Shown here: one piece after another, positions 1 through 8,648 of the stretch
Position numbering within the stretch: the stretch's first letter is position 1
Layout: each line of letters starts with the position of its first letter
Assembly: GCF_001189295.1 (NCBI RefSeq)
Contig: NZ_CP012159.1
Location: forward strand, 10,869,856-10,933,855
Source of the DNA: Chondromyces crocatus
Lineage (GTDB): Bacteria; Myxococcota_A; Polyangia; Polyangiales; Polyangiaceae
Direction of reading: 5' to 3'
Length of the DNA stretch: 64,000 bases
Notes under the pieces: generated by a model
What the model saw: the letters and a program-made list of their open reading frames with translations, nothing else
Databases searched by the model: none
What the model was told of the DNA's origin: nothing
Program-made: the position numbers and the translations under genes

Positions 1-283
1 GCACCTCGTCCCATGACGTAATGCCGGCCGCGTCCATCGACACCCACCCCTTGTGCCCCACGTACGGCGCCTTCGTGAAGCGCGGGTCCTGGATGATGTC
101 GAGCGCGTGCTCCATCTCCAGCTTGAACCCGATCGACACCACGCCTTTCCCTTCTCCGCAACCTGCGAAGATCTTCTCTCCGACACGAAAGTGAGGCTCT
201 CCCCAGGTCAATGTCTCCTTCGTGTCCGGAAGCGACAGGCAGATCTCCCGCATCCTCGTCAGCACCACAGACGCTCGACCCAT
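1..283 (-). CDS. MmcQ/YjbR family protein (3' end outside window)
   Basis: Reading the minus strand from an ATG at 281-283 gives MGRASVVLTRMREICLSLPD, then TWGEPHFRVGEKIFAG and APYVGHKGWVSMDAAG, open to the left edge. Length, the early LSLPDT..TWGEPHF motif and the YVGHKGW motif match the MmcQ/YjbR (CyaY-like fold) family of small single-domain bacterial proteins. Members are often called DNA-binding; their biochemical role is not settled. About 94 residues are visible of the usual 115-130, so only the C-terminus is missing. The porin gene lies directly upstream on the same strand, 155 bases away. Family call is by eye from motifs. Confidence 0.72.
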   Translation of the reverse strand, partial: MGRASVVLTRMREICLSLPDTKETLTWGEPHFRVGEKIFAGCGEGKGVVSIGFKLEMEHALDIIQDPRFTKAPYVGHKGWVSMDAAGITSWDEV

Positions 284-438
284 GATCGAAACCCTCCTCG
301 AACGGCCGCGCAGAGCACCACGCCCCCCTCGACCCCTGCGCAGCCTGCCCGTAGCGCAGCGCAAAGACCAGCGCGCCTCCGCCGCGCTCTCTCCATGCAA
401 CCGGGAAAGCGTGGGCCGTCACCCCGAAGATGGCTCCC

Positions 439-1800
439 TCAGATCCAGAGCTGCACCTGGATCATGGCCCGATGGGTGGTCCCGGCAGGAACGCCGTCGA
501 CCGAGGCCGCGTCGAGATCCAGGAGCTGGTAGCGCCCGCCCACCTTCAGGTGGTTGCCCACCGCGTACGCGTTCACCTGCCCCTCGACGCTCTTCTCCTG
601 CCCGTCGCTCCGCGACGCATCCGGTTCCATCCACCCGGCCCGCGCGGCCACCTCCAGCCGCTCGGGCACCACGAAGTACCCCGCCTGCCCGTACACCCCC
701 ACGCCGCGCACTGCGGCCCCCGCATCGGGCCTCGTCGTGCGCAGGTACCCTTCCCCGAAGAGCGTGAATCCTCCCCACGCCACCACCACATCCACCCCGC
801 CCGTCAGCCGGGTCTCTGGGGACAGCGCCACCGTCGTCGTCTCTCCGGTCACCGGATCCACCTGCTGGCCCGTCGGATGCGCCCGGTCCACGATCCCGTT
901 CAGTCCCACCGAGAACCCGAACGGCACCGGCCCCCGCAGGGACGGCGTCTCGTCGTAAGGCATCGCGCGCACCGGGCTCACCGCCACCCGCCCGATCCCC
1001 ATCACCGAGGTGTCGTCGTTCCCGCCCTTGCCGATCCCGTTTCCGTTGAAGGCCCCCGCGTAATATTCGACCGCCCCCTTCCCGATCGAGCCGAGCACCA
1101 TCACCCCCGTGTCACGACCCGCCCGGAAGCGCTCCTCGACGCGCGAGAAGTCCTGGAACTGGAGCAACGGCACCGGCGTGAGGAACGCGCGGCTGAAGGG
1201 CGTCAAGAACTGCCCCACCTTGATGCCGACCTCCGGCACCGGCTGCCACGTCGCCTCCAGGTCGAGCAAGCGCGCCGACGGACCCGCGAACTCGGGCTGC
1301 ACCAGGAACTTCACCCGATCCTGAAAGGCGCGCGCCCGCAGGTACGGTCGGACGACCATCACGTTGAAGCCTCCCTGAGAGAGCGCTCCCCCGTTGAACG
1401 TCAGCTCTCCTCGAAACTGGGACAGCACGCCCACGTCGACGGCGAACAGGTCCTCGGCCGTCCTGAAGCCCAGCCCTTCGCTGAGCGACGCATGAAAGTT
1501 GAACTTCTCCGGCGGATGCTCGGACGCGGCTGGCGCAGGCGTGGCTGGCGCAGGCGTGGCTGGCGCAGGCGTGGCTGGCGCAGGCGTGGCTGACGCAGGC
1601 GTGGCTGACGCAGGCGTAACCGGCGCAGGCGAAGCTGGCGCAGAGACAACGTCGGGCGGGGCAGAGGCTGCTGCGGGGTCGTCCGACGAGGCCACGGCCG
1701 AGCTGGGTGACACCTCTCGAGCCTGTGCCGACGAGACGAGGGACAGCGAGAGCGCGAGCGAGATCAGGTCGCCCGCGAGCGCACGCAGAAAACGATGCAT
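439..1800 (-). CDS. Outer-membrane porin, phosphate-selective O/P type
   Basis: 453-aa secreted protein. The chosen ATG (1798-1800) has GGAAG 6 bases upstream and starts a clear signal peptide (MHRFLRALAGDLISLALSLS, cleavage near SAQA-RE); the frame stays open 36 codons further up, but that stretch looks non-coding. After the signal comes a Pro/Ala/Thr linker made of tandem pentapeptides (roughly residues 50-90), then a beta-rich region with the Porin_O_P pattern: LTFNGGALSQGG, RAFQDRVKFLVQPEFA, LEATWQPVPEVGIKVGQF, TPFSRAFLTP and a C-terminal strand ending in aromatic W-I. Such porins are trimeric 16-strand channels, some selective for phosphate or polyphosphate; substrate cannot be read from sequence. 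No pho genes adjoin it. Confidence 0.86.
   Translation of the reverse strand: MHRFLRALAGDLISLALSLSLVSSAQAREVSPSSAVASSDDPAAASAPPDVVSAPASPAPVTPASATPASATPAPATPAPATPAPATPAPAASEHPPEKFNFHASLSEGLGFRTAEDLFAVDVGVLSQFRGELTFNGGALSQGGFNVMVVRPYLRARAFQDRVKFLVQPEFAGPSARLLDLEATWQPVPEVGIKVGQFLTPFSRAFLTPVPLLQFQDFSRVEERFRAGRDTGVMVLGSIGKGAVEYYAGAFNGNGIGKGGNDDTSVMGIGRVAVSPVRAMPYDETPSLRGPVPFGFSVGLNGIVDRAHPTGQQVDPVTGETTTVALSPETRLTGGVDVVVAWGGFTLFGEGYLRTTRPDAGAAVRGVGVYGQAGYFVVPERLEVAARAGWMEPDASRSDGQEKSVEGQVNAYAVGNHLKVGGRYQLLDLDAASVDGVPAGTTHRAMIQVQLWI
1529..1648. repeat. 15-bp tandem repeat, about 8 copies, inside the porin gene
   Basis: Unit gctggcgcaggcgtg (plus strand) starts at 1529, 1544, 1559 and 1574 without change; copies from 1589, 1604, 1619 and 1634 carry 1-6 substitutions. 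On the coding strand each copy encodes one A-T/S-P-A-x pentapeptide of the periplasmic linker. A multiple of three, so copy-number change keeps the frame. Confidence 0.9.
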
Positions 1801-2047
1801 CGTGTTCTTCCGGGGGGTCGGTGGGGAGTTGACGGCCCGCACACGACGGCCGGCGAAGACCCCCGAGGGCCACCGCTCGCGCGCACGGATCGCTCCGGAA
1901 CGGGGCACACCGGGCGCCCCTCACCGTTCAGTGCCCCGGAGATGGCACGACCTCCGCGCCGGTTCCCCGCTCAGGGAAAAGATCCCCGGCGACGCTCACC
2001 CAGCACTTGTGGCGCTGCCGACCCCCCAGCGCTCGCGGCGCTGCCGA

Positions 2048-5000
2048 CTACTGCCCGTGCCGACGACGCCTTCGCCACATCAACCAGGCGGCGGCGAGCG
2101 GTGCCATCGCCCACGTCGTCGACGCCGCGCCGGCACCAGCTCGGCAGCCACATCCGCCCTCGTCGCCTGCTCCTTTCACGCCGGCCCCCTCCCCCTCTTC
2201 TTCCTCTTCCTCGCCCGGGCCTTCGCCCGGGAGGGGCGGCGGCGCGCTCCGCAGCCAGCCCACGGTGCGCTCCACCAGGGTCTCGTTGCCGGCGAGATCA
2301 CGGACGCTCGCTCGGACGATCTGGGCGTCGTCGGTCAGCGGCGCGGCGAGGTCGAGATGCACCACGCCGTGCCGCTGCGCCTCCGTCGCGAGGTTGCGCT
2401 CGCATGCCCCCCCTTGGACGAGACAGACCTCGAGCGACGAGGGATCGATCCCGCTGCCGAGGTCCACCGTCCCGACGTGCAGCGCGGTCACCGTCTCCCC
2501 CGACACCGTGGCGGACAGGTGCAGCGTCGGGAACTGCGTGTCACGGGCCTCTTGCGGACCACCGGGGGAGCCGATGTCGATCCAGCGTGCGAGGAGGCCG
2601 AGCTCCTCGGGCGTGGTGTCCGTCGGGTGCGCCGCACCGAAGTCGATGTCGCGCAGATCCGCCGCATCGGAGGCGCCGTACGTGTCATCGGCTCGCTTGT
2701 CGGTGCGCCGGTTGGCCGCCTTCCAGTACAGGAGGCTCCCGAGCGCGTTGAACGCGCGCACGTAGCGGGTGAGCTGCGGGCGCCGGAACGTGATCCCGCC
2801 GCTGCCGGCGCCCGTCTCGTGCCGCAAGGCGTCCGGCACGCAGACCTGGCTCCTGTCGCCCACGAGGCAGTACCACGTCGCGCGGCTGTCCCGATCGACG
2901 CCCGGGCGATCGAGGGCGAGCCCGGCCGCCGGCGATCCACCGCCGTGACAGCTCACGCAGCGCCGCTCGAAGAGGGGCATGACGTCGCTCACGAAGTCGA
3001 TGGCGAGCCCGTAGCCCTCCTCCGTGCGCGTCTGCACCTTGCCGTCGCCGTCGCGTCCAGCGAGCAGCGGCACCGTCCCCTCACCCAGCCGGTGGATCTC
3101 GTACTCGGGCGTGGCTGCGAAGCTGTTCGCGAACTCGACGCGCGCGGGCTTCGAGTGGACGTGACAGCCGCCGCAGGTCTTCTGCTCACCAGGGCGCAAG
3201 CTCTGCCACGTCTGGTCGGTGTTGAGCGTGCGCCCATCGCAGTCGATGCCTTGCATCAGGTACGGCACGTCGGCGGGGAACCGCACGAGGAAGCTCGTGT
3301 CGGGATGACCGCTCGGGTCCATGCGCGCCGTCCCGTCGGCGTTCGTGTTCCGGACCGGGAACTCCCCGAGGATTCGCACCCGCTCGCCAGCGACGTTCGA
3401 GAGTTCCCGGTAGGTGTCCTTGCTGCGGTTCGGCATCACCCCGAGGATCCGCACGCCGCACAGGTCGTCGTCGTCGTAGTCGATGGTGTCGGTCCCGTGG
3501 TTGTGGAACTGGTGCTCCCCCTGGAACCGGATCCCGCCCCGCGGATGCGTCTCGCGATCGAGGATCGACGCGGCGCCGAGCAACCCGAAGGGTGTGCCCA
3601 CCTCCAGGGCGGCGTGCTGCGCTCGGACATCGGCGCGCGCGATCACCGTCGGGCGCTCGACGCCGTGGATCGCGGCGTACGGGACGAGCGCGCGCGGCTG
3701 GATCTCGTGCCACGCGCGCTCGTCGACCATCAATTCGAGATCGTTCGGGTGGGACGAGGGGATCGCCGTCGCGCGGTACAGCCCGGCGTCGCAGCCGGGC
3801 GTGTCGAGCGCGAGCGAGGTGAGCACGTTCATCGCCGTCCCGCTCCCCGAGCCGCTCGTGAGCGGCGGCCGCGGGCGACCCAGGCTGTCGAACACCGACG
3901 GGCTGGCCACCGTGCTGCACGCCCCTTTGCCCCACACGACCATCAGCCCGCCGTCGGGGAGCGCGCTCGGGTGACCGACCTTCCCCGCGAACGGCATCGG
4001 GTCCGCGTACGTCGGGACGCTGATCGCGGGCGCCGGCATCGGCTTCGCCATGCTGTCCCCGCTGGTCGTCCAGGGCGCGAAGCGCACCATGTCGCGTGGC
4101 GCGTAGACGTCACCGAAGGCCGGCGCCTCTTCTGCCGAGATCCCCTCCTGGTCCAGCGGCTCGGGCATCATGCCGAGCACCTCGCCCAGGCCGTTGTTGT
4201 TGCCGCGGTAGTAGTCCGCGAACCAGACCCGTGCGTCGCTCGTCTGCGTGACGAAGTGCGCCGCCTTATGGTCCACCCCGACGCTCGAGATGGGCTGGTG
4301 GTCACCCGCGTGCTGACCGAAGAAAGCGAACTGGTGCGACCCGTCGGGGTTCTGGGCGAACAGGTGGAAGAGGTTCCCGATCGTCGTGAACCCGCCCGGC
4401 GAACCGTTCGTGTGCCGGAAAGGCAGCCCGCCGAAGAGTTGCCAGCTCGAATGGAGCACGCGCCCGTCACGGAGCACGAACGGATGCTGCTCCTGCGCCA
4501 GCGAGTGGTGGCTCGCGATGTCGAGGTTGTTGCCGTCGAGGTCCATCGACCAGATGCGCGTCCCCGGGCTCGAGTTGGTCGTACCGAACACGAGCGTCGA
4601 CGTGTGACCGTCGCGCGTCGACGTGAAGGCCAGGCGACCGTTCGGCAAGAAGGCAGGCCCGGTGTCGAAGGTGCCCGCCACGTGCGGCAGCTCCCTGACC
4701 GTACCGGACGCGACGTCGACCACGTAGAGCTGCGCCTCGGTGGTCGCGAGCAGCCGGTTGGGCAGCGAGAAGCGCGTGTTCGTGGTGTTCTCCGCGAGCG
4801 GATCCACCACCCGCGGGTGGACCAGCTCCGACCCTGGCCGCAGCTCGCCTCGGAACACCGTGAACGCCACGGTGCCCGCATCGAACGACACCGCCGGGTC
4901 CATCGCGGCACACGCCGCGGCATCCGTGGACGTCGACGAGCAGTCGTACAGGACGCGCTCGCTTCCGGCCGCGTCGTGCAGCATGAGATCACACGGCCCC

Positions 5001-5245
5001 GAGAACCCGCTGAGGAAGTTCGTGACGTCCGGTAGCACATCGTAGACGTCGAGCCCGGTCATCGTCCGCGTCGCCGTCCGCGTCTGCCCGTCGACCACCA
5101 CGTCCATCTCGACCGTGAAGGTCTCCGTGGTGCGCGCACACCGCACGTACACGAAGGGCGTCTCGTCCGCCTGCGCGGCGGAGGTCCACAGCAAGGAGGT
5201 CCCGACGAAGGACGCGACCAGCGCGCGAGGATGGAGCGTTCGCAT
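2048..5245 (-). CDS. HzsA-like dihaem secreted protein with MYXO-CTERM-like tail
   Basis: 1065 aa. Signal peptide at residues 1-26 (MRTLHPRALVASFVGTSLLW..AQA). The N-terminal half resembles a PD40/propeller-type region (FLPNGRLAFTSTRDG, PSALPDGGLMVVWGKG). The region before the first haem site (DPSGHPDTSFLVRFPADVPY, LRPGEQKTCGGCH) matches the pattern of proteins related to the hydrazine synthase alpha subunit middle domain. Two c-type haem motifs are visible: C691-G-G-C-H and C763-V-S-C-H. The C-terminus (GGCGCR, hydrophobic stretch APLAAAWLMW, then RRRRR) fits a MYXO-CTERM sorting signal for the myxobacterial surface. Hydrazine synthesis is not implied; related proteins are widespread electron-transfer-like proteins of unknown substrate. 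Monocistronic by spacing. Confidence 0.82.
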   Translation of the reverse strand: MRTLHPRALVASFVGTSLLWTSAAQADETPFVYVRCARTTETFTVEMDVVVDGQTRTATRTMTGLDVYDVLPDVTNFLSGFSGPCDLMLHDAAGSERVLYDCSSTSTDAAACAAMDPAVSFDAGTVAFTVFRGELRPGSELVHPRVVDPLAENTTNTRFSLPNRLLATTEAQLYVVDVASGTVRELPHVAGTFDTGPAFLPNGRLAFTSTRDGHTSTLVFGTTNSSPGTRIWSMDLDGNNLDIASHHSLAQEQHPFVLRDGRVLHSSWQLFGGLPFRHTNGSPGGFTTIGNLFHLFAQNPDGSHQFAFFGQHAGDHQPISSVGVDHKAAHFVTQTSDARVWFADYYRGNNNGLGEVLGMMPEPLDQEGISAEEAPAFGDVYAPRDMVRFAPWTTSGDSMAKPMPAPAISVPTYADPMPFAGKVGHPSALPDGGLMVVWGKGACSTVASPSVFDSLGRPRPPLTSGSGSGTAMNVLTSLALDTPGCDAGLYRATAIPSSHPNDLELMVDERAWHEIQPRALVPYAAIHGVERPTVIARADVRAQHAALEVGTPFGLLGAASILDRETHPRGGIRFQGEHQFHNHGTDTIDYDDDDLCGVRILGVMPNRSKDTYRELSNVAGERVRILGEFPVRNTNADGTARMDPSGHPDTSFLVRFPADVPYLMQGIDCDGRTLNTDQTWQSLRPGEQKTCGGCHVHSKPARVEFANSFAATPEYEIHRLGEGTVPLLAGRDGDGKVQTRTEEGYGLAIDFVSDVMPLFERRCVSCHGGGSPAAGLALDRPGVDRDSRATWYCLVGDRSQVCVPDALRHETGAGSGGITFRRPQLTRYVRAFNALGSLLYWKAANRRTDKRADDTYGASDAADLRDIDFGAAHPTDTTPEELGLLARWIDIGSPGGPQEARDTQFPTLHLSATVSGETVTALHVGTVDLGSGIDPSSLEVCLVQGGACERNLATEAQRHGVVHLDLAAPLTDDAQIVRASVRDLAGNETLVERTVGWLRSAPPPLPGEGPGEEEEEEGEGAGVKGAGDEGGCGCRAGAGAASTTWAMAPLAAAWLMWRRRRRHGQ

Positions 5246-5436
5246 GGTCGGCCCATGCTACGTGTCGAGGTCACGCTTTCAAGGCTCGCTCCCGACACCG
5301 ACACGCCAGAACACGACATCGAGGTCACCATTCACGACACGCCCGATGTCGCTTCGTGGAGGTACCTCGACGTCGCGACCGGGCGAGACGCCCCGCACGA
5401 CCCTGGAGGCACCACGCGCACGAAAGGCGCCTGCGG

Positions 5437-5465
5437 TTGACAGCCCTTCACCTCGCTGCTGAGCT
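5437..5465 (+). promoter_or_regulatory. Possible sigma70 promoter, weak -10
   Basis: A perfect -35 hexamer TTGACA lies at 5437-5442; 17 bases downstream the -10 would be TGAGCT (5460-5465), a poor match. It is 36 bases upstream of the ATG at 5501. Only the -35 box supports it. Confidence 0.25.
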
Positions 5466-5500
5466 GCCGATGCGGACCCTGGCTCGCCCTGATTTCAGCG

Positions 5501-6010
5501 ATGCAGAAAGAGTATCTGATCCCCACGGCCATCCTCGTGGGCTGCACCATCATCGGCGCTGGCGTCTTCTTCGGGCTGCGCAGCCAGCCTCCCTCGCCGG
5601 TCCCATCGGCCCTCCCGCAAGCTTCCGCGTCGGCACCGAGTCCGCAGACGGGGCCCGCAGCCCAGCCCCCTTCCGTGCCCGGCCTCGGCCTCGCCCCCGC
5701 GCCCGTCCCCCCCGCCGTGCGTCAGCAGGTCGTGGACGAGATGCGGAAGCAGCTCGAACGACAGCGGCCCGACCTCGTGAAGACCTGCTGGACGCCGTTC
5801 GCCCAGAAGCAGCCAGAGCCTCCGAAGGCGAAGTACCTCTTCAACAGCACCTTCGATTCGAGCGGCAAGGAGATCGCGCGGGGCATCAGCGAGGTGGAAG
5901 GCATGGAGCGACCCGAAGCCGGCCACTGCCTCCGCAGCCGACCCATGGACCTGCAGGTATCCCCCACCGGCCACTACGTCGGCGTCGAGGTGGAGTTCTT
6001 CCTGCCCTGA
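5501..6010 (+). CDS. Membrane-anchored protein with Pro-rich linker, function unknown
   Basis: 169 aa. One N-terminal membrane helix (residues 6-26, IPTAILVGCTIIGAGVFFGL) is followed by about 45 residues rich in Pro/Ala/Ser, a short charged helix (VVDEMRKQLERQRPDLVKTC) and a small C-terminal domain with two further Cys-free strands and one Cys (GHCLRSRPMDLQV...VEVEFFLP). This order (anchor, Pro-rich spacer, small alpha/beta end with F-D-x-x-G-K near a Cys) recalls TonB/AgmX-type C-terminal domains of delta-proteobacteria, but I cannot assign it. The gene stands alone between divergent and convergent neighbours, and no strong ribosome-binding site is seen. Confidence 0.68.
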   Translation: MQKEYLIPTAILVGCTIIGAGVFFGLRSQPPSPVPSALPQASASAPSPQTGPAAQPPSVPGLGLAPAPVPPAVRQQVVDEMRKQLERQRPDLVKTCWTPFAQKQPEPPKAKYLFNSTFDSSGKEIARGISEVEGMERPEAGHCLRSRPMDLQVSPTGHYVGVEVEFFLP

Positions 6011-6032
6011 GCGGCGAGCGTCTCTCCGCGCG

Positions 6033-6431
6033 TCACCCCTCGATGACGTAGTCGAGCGTGAGCGGGACGCGGCTCCCGCTGGCCGCGAACCCTCCTTCAC
6101 CCATCAGGCCTCGCAGCTCGCCCGTCGCCGAGCCCTGGACCACCAGCAGGGTGGCCTTCGCCACGCCGTCCTCGAACGTCCCGAGGTGGCGCAGCACGAA
6201 GCTGCCCGACTTGCCTCCCACGCGACCGACCACCCGCTCCAGACCGACGAACGTGGCCACGCCATCGTCGCGGTAGGTCATCAGGTACTCCAGCGTCCCC
6301 TCGCCCTCGATCTCTCCGCTGAACCTCGTCGTCGCGTTCACCCGGGCGATCTTCGGCAGGCCCTCCACGGGATGCAGCGGGGTCTCGTCCCACGACCGGA
6401 TCTCGTACGTCGCGCTCGCGTGATCGCTCAT
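6033..6431 (-). CDS. DUF3224 family protein
   Basis: 132 aa from the ATG at 6429-6431. A GGAGG (complement of 6440-6444) sits 8 bases from this ATG but only 2 from the one at 6435-6437, which is why the downstream start is preferred. Motifs typical of DUF3224: RVNATTRFSGEIEGEGTLEY, VGLERVVGRVGGKSGSFVL, HLGTFEDGVAKATL and GSATGELRGLMGEGGF. The family forms a small beta-barrel of unknown function, often encoded near stress or resistance genes. Converges on the gene at 5501-6010 with 22 bases between stops. No membrane segment or signal. Confidence 0.86.
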   Translation of the reverse strand: MSDHASATYEIRSWDETPLHPVEGLPKIARVNATTRFSGEIEGEGTLEYLMTYRDDGVATFVGLERVVGRVGGKSGSFVLRHLGTFEDGVAKATLLVVQGSATGELRGLMGEGGFAASGSRVPLTLDYVIEG

Positions 6432-6444
6432 CGCCATCGCCTCC

Positions 6445-7208
6445 TTCCACCAAGGTCAGGGTCCCCACCAGGTATGCCCCACCACGGGCTCGAAGGCGCG
6501 AGAGGGCGAGCTTCCCGACCTGCTCTTCGGGCGCAGCAGCCATGGCTCGGATGCAGCGGTCGCTGGGCTGGAATTTCACTGTGACTGGATGAGCAAGCTC
6601 GCCTTCTGGAACAGGCGTCAGCGCGCGCAGCCATCGGCAGGGTGACTTCGTCACCTGGCCGGCACGGCGAGCGCCGGGACCCGGGGCGGCCGCGGCCCGG
6701 GGCGCGGAGGCGAACGACGGGGGCAAGGCACGGGATTCCTGGGCGCGGGAGCGCGCGGACGAGGCGGGTGTCACCGATCACAGGCCTCGGTCGTCACCGA
6801 CGCCCTCCGGTCGAGACACGGACCAGGTGGCGGCGGACGACGCTCCTCTACTGGGCCGGAGCGTGACCAGGTCGTGTCGACGAACGCCGGGGGGTCGTCC
6901 CGCGGGACATGGTCGCGTCGGTCACTCACGGGGCCCATGCAACGGCGAGACATGGTCGCGTCGGCCACTCACGGGGCCTGTGCAACGGCGAGACATGGTC
7001 GCGTCGGCCACTCACGGGGCCTGTGCAACGCGTCCCCGGCGGGGGATTCGGGCGAACGAGCCTCGCCAGCGTGTCCGAGAGGATGTTTGGACGGATCTGG
7101 ACGACACGGAGGTGAGCAGCAAGCACTCTGGCAAACACAACGACGCCATACCGCAGGGACGAATCAGCCAGACGGGATGGCGCCAGGGGCGTTGATTACG
7201 AAGGGGAC
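6445..7208. other. Gene-poor stretch
   Basis: No convincing gene: open frames here are short, overlap one another and show no family motif. It contains a small perfect hairpin (GGTGAC-TTC-GTCACC, 6641-6655) without a T-run and the 43-bp tandem repeat described separately. Confidence 0.6.
6907..7030. repeat. 43-bp tandem repeat, 2.9 copies
   Basis: Copies start at 6907, 6950 and 6993, each beginning acatggtcgcgtcgg and containing cactcacggggcc and gcaacggcgag. The last copy stops after 38 bases. Copies 2 and 3 are identical over their shared length; copy 1 differs at three positions. 43 is not a multiple of three, there are no spacers, and no gene is convincing here. Confidence 0.92.
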
Positions 7209-7595
7209 ATCCAGGCGCAGGCGCTGCGCTTGCGTCAGCCTACTCGTCGAGTCCACCGCGCCCGCGTCGCTCACCGCGCTGGAGACATGGCGGGAGACGC
7301 TTCCTGCGCGTCACCGTGCGGAGCTGAAGTGGATCGTCCCCTCGGTGCGAAAGCTCGTGTTCCGACACAGGACACAGGGCGTTTTGGTGAGGAAAGCGCC
7401 GACGACCCACAACAACAGAGACTCGTCGAGCGCGTCGCCTGGCTTGCGATGGAGGACCAGCTCCGCCTCGTCGGGCTGAGCATCGACACCACGACGGACG
7501 ATGCCGAGCAGCTCGTCCTCGACGTCATCGCCGGCAAGGTCGACGCCATGGGCGCGTTCGACTGGCTCGTCCCTCGGCTCGTCGCGACGCCCTGA
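7209..7595 (+). pseudogene. Frameshifted remnant of a small gene, family unknown
   Basis: Coding-like G/C third positions run in one frame to about 7370 (TALETWRETLPARHRAELKW) and then in a different frame from about 7420 to the stop at 7593-7595 (VERVAWLAMEDQLRLVGLSI, DVIAGKVDAMGAFDWLVPRL). Neither part is convincing alone, and the switch suggests a frameshift in a small acidic helical protein. The second part could also be a short intact gene starting at an internal ATG (7449, 48 aa). I recognise no family. Confidence 0.33.
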
Positions 7596-7613
7596 AGGAT
7601 CGCATCGCGACGC

Positions 7614-8558
7614 TCACTCCAGGTTGTAGTCGACGGGCAGCATCGGCGCGGGGAGCACTTCCTCGCCCAGGGCTTCGAGCAGGTTGATCTCGATGGTCCG
7701 CGCCATGGCGCTCAGCGGCAGATCGTTCGGGGCCAGGCCGAAGGGCTCCTCGATCTCGTCGCCCACGGCGTCGAGGCCGAAGAAGGTGTACGAGACCAGG
7801 CCCACGACGAGGGGGGTCATCCGGCCGATGGACTCCACCAGGCCGAACGGCAGCAGGAAGCAGTACAGGTACGCGGTCCGGTGCAGGAGGAGTGAGTAGA
7901 CGAAGGGGATGGGGGTCGTCTTGATCCGCTCGCACGCCGCCTGCACGTGGGTGAAGCCGTTCAGGCGCGCGTCGAGGTGCAAAAGCAGGATCTCCGAGAC
8001 CAGGCCCTCGCGCCGGCACGCGAGGAGATCGGCGCCCAGGGATGTGACCATCGCGTTGGGCACGTTCGAGGACCTCAGGAAGGCGTCGATCTCCTCGGAG
8101 GTGTGGGTCGAGGCGAGCGAGGGCTCCATGCCCTCGCGATCCTTGATTCCCCGGAGGTGGTCCTTCAAGGCGTGAACGAAGGCGATCGCCTTTCGCACGA
8201 GGCGCACCTGGCGGGCTCGCAGCACGTCGGCATCGGCGTCGAGGCTCATCAAGGTGAGCACCTCGCGCGCGAACGAGCGGCTGACGATGACCAGCTCGCC
8301 CCAGAGTTTCCGCGCCTCCCAGTAGCGGTCGTAGGCGGCGTTGTTGCGGAAACCGAGGAAGATGGCGAGGGCGAGGCCGATCAGGGTGAAGGGCGCCGGG
8401 GTGATGGAGATCGGCGTCCTCGCCGGGTCCATGGTCCAGTAGACCACGAGGCAGGAAAGCACCATCGTGGCGCCGATCTGCGGCAGGATCCTCGGGACGA
8501 CCGAGCCGCGCAGGATCAAGAACAGGCGCCAGAACGAGGGCCGCTCGCGGACGATCAT
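7614..8558 (-). CDS. Bestrophin-family anion channel
   Basis: 314 aa from ATG at 8556-8558; a GTG 21 bases upstream (8579) is possible, but bestrophin relatives begin MIVR..PS, as here (MIVRERPSFWRLFLILRGSV). Four hydrophobic segments are visible, including TMVLSCLVVYW and FTLIGLALAIFLGFRNNAAY; the last contains the family's GFRNN-YDRYWEARKLWG signature. The downstream cytosolic helical region is of normal length (family 280-330). Bacterial bestrophins are pentameric inner-membrane ion channels, of which KpBest is the structural model; ion preference cannot be read here. It stands alone between convergent and unrelated neighbours. Confidence 0.9.
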   Translation of the reverse strand: MIVRERPSFWRLFLILRGSVVPRILPQIGATMVLSCLVVYWTMDPARTPISITPAPFTLIGLALAIFLGFRNNAAYDRYWEARKLWGELVIVSRSFAREVLTLMSLDADADVLRARQVRLVRKAIAFVHALKDHLRGIKDREGMEPSLASTHTSEEIDAFLRSSNVPNAMVTSLGADLLACRREGLVSEILLLHLDARLNGFTHVQAACERIKTTPIPFVYSLLLHRTAYLYCFLLPFGLVESIGRMTPLVVGLVSYTFFGLDAVGDEIEEPFGLAPNDLPLSAMARTIEINLLEALGEEVLPAPMLPVDYNLE

Positions 8559-8648
8559 CGCGGCGCATGATAGTGCCACGCCGCCCTCACGAGGGGCGCC
8601 CTCACCGAACGAGAAAAATCGGGGAAGCTCACCGGCAGGTGGAAGAGC

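Noticed and set aside
5231-5440. Small gene on the plus strand (69 codons)
   Set aside because: No family, no ribosome-binding site, and its start overlaps the divergent start of the HzsA-like gene.
6641-6655. Terminator hairpin GGTGAC-TTC-GTCACC
   Set aside because: Short stem, no T-run and no gene end nearby.
6907-7030. CRISPR array
   Set aside because: Repeats abut directly with no unique spacers, there are only three copies, and no cas genes are near.
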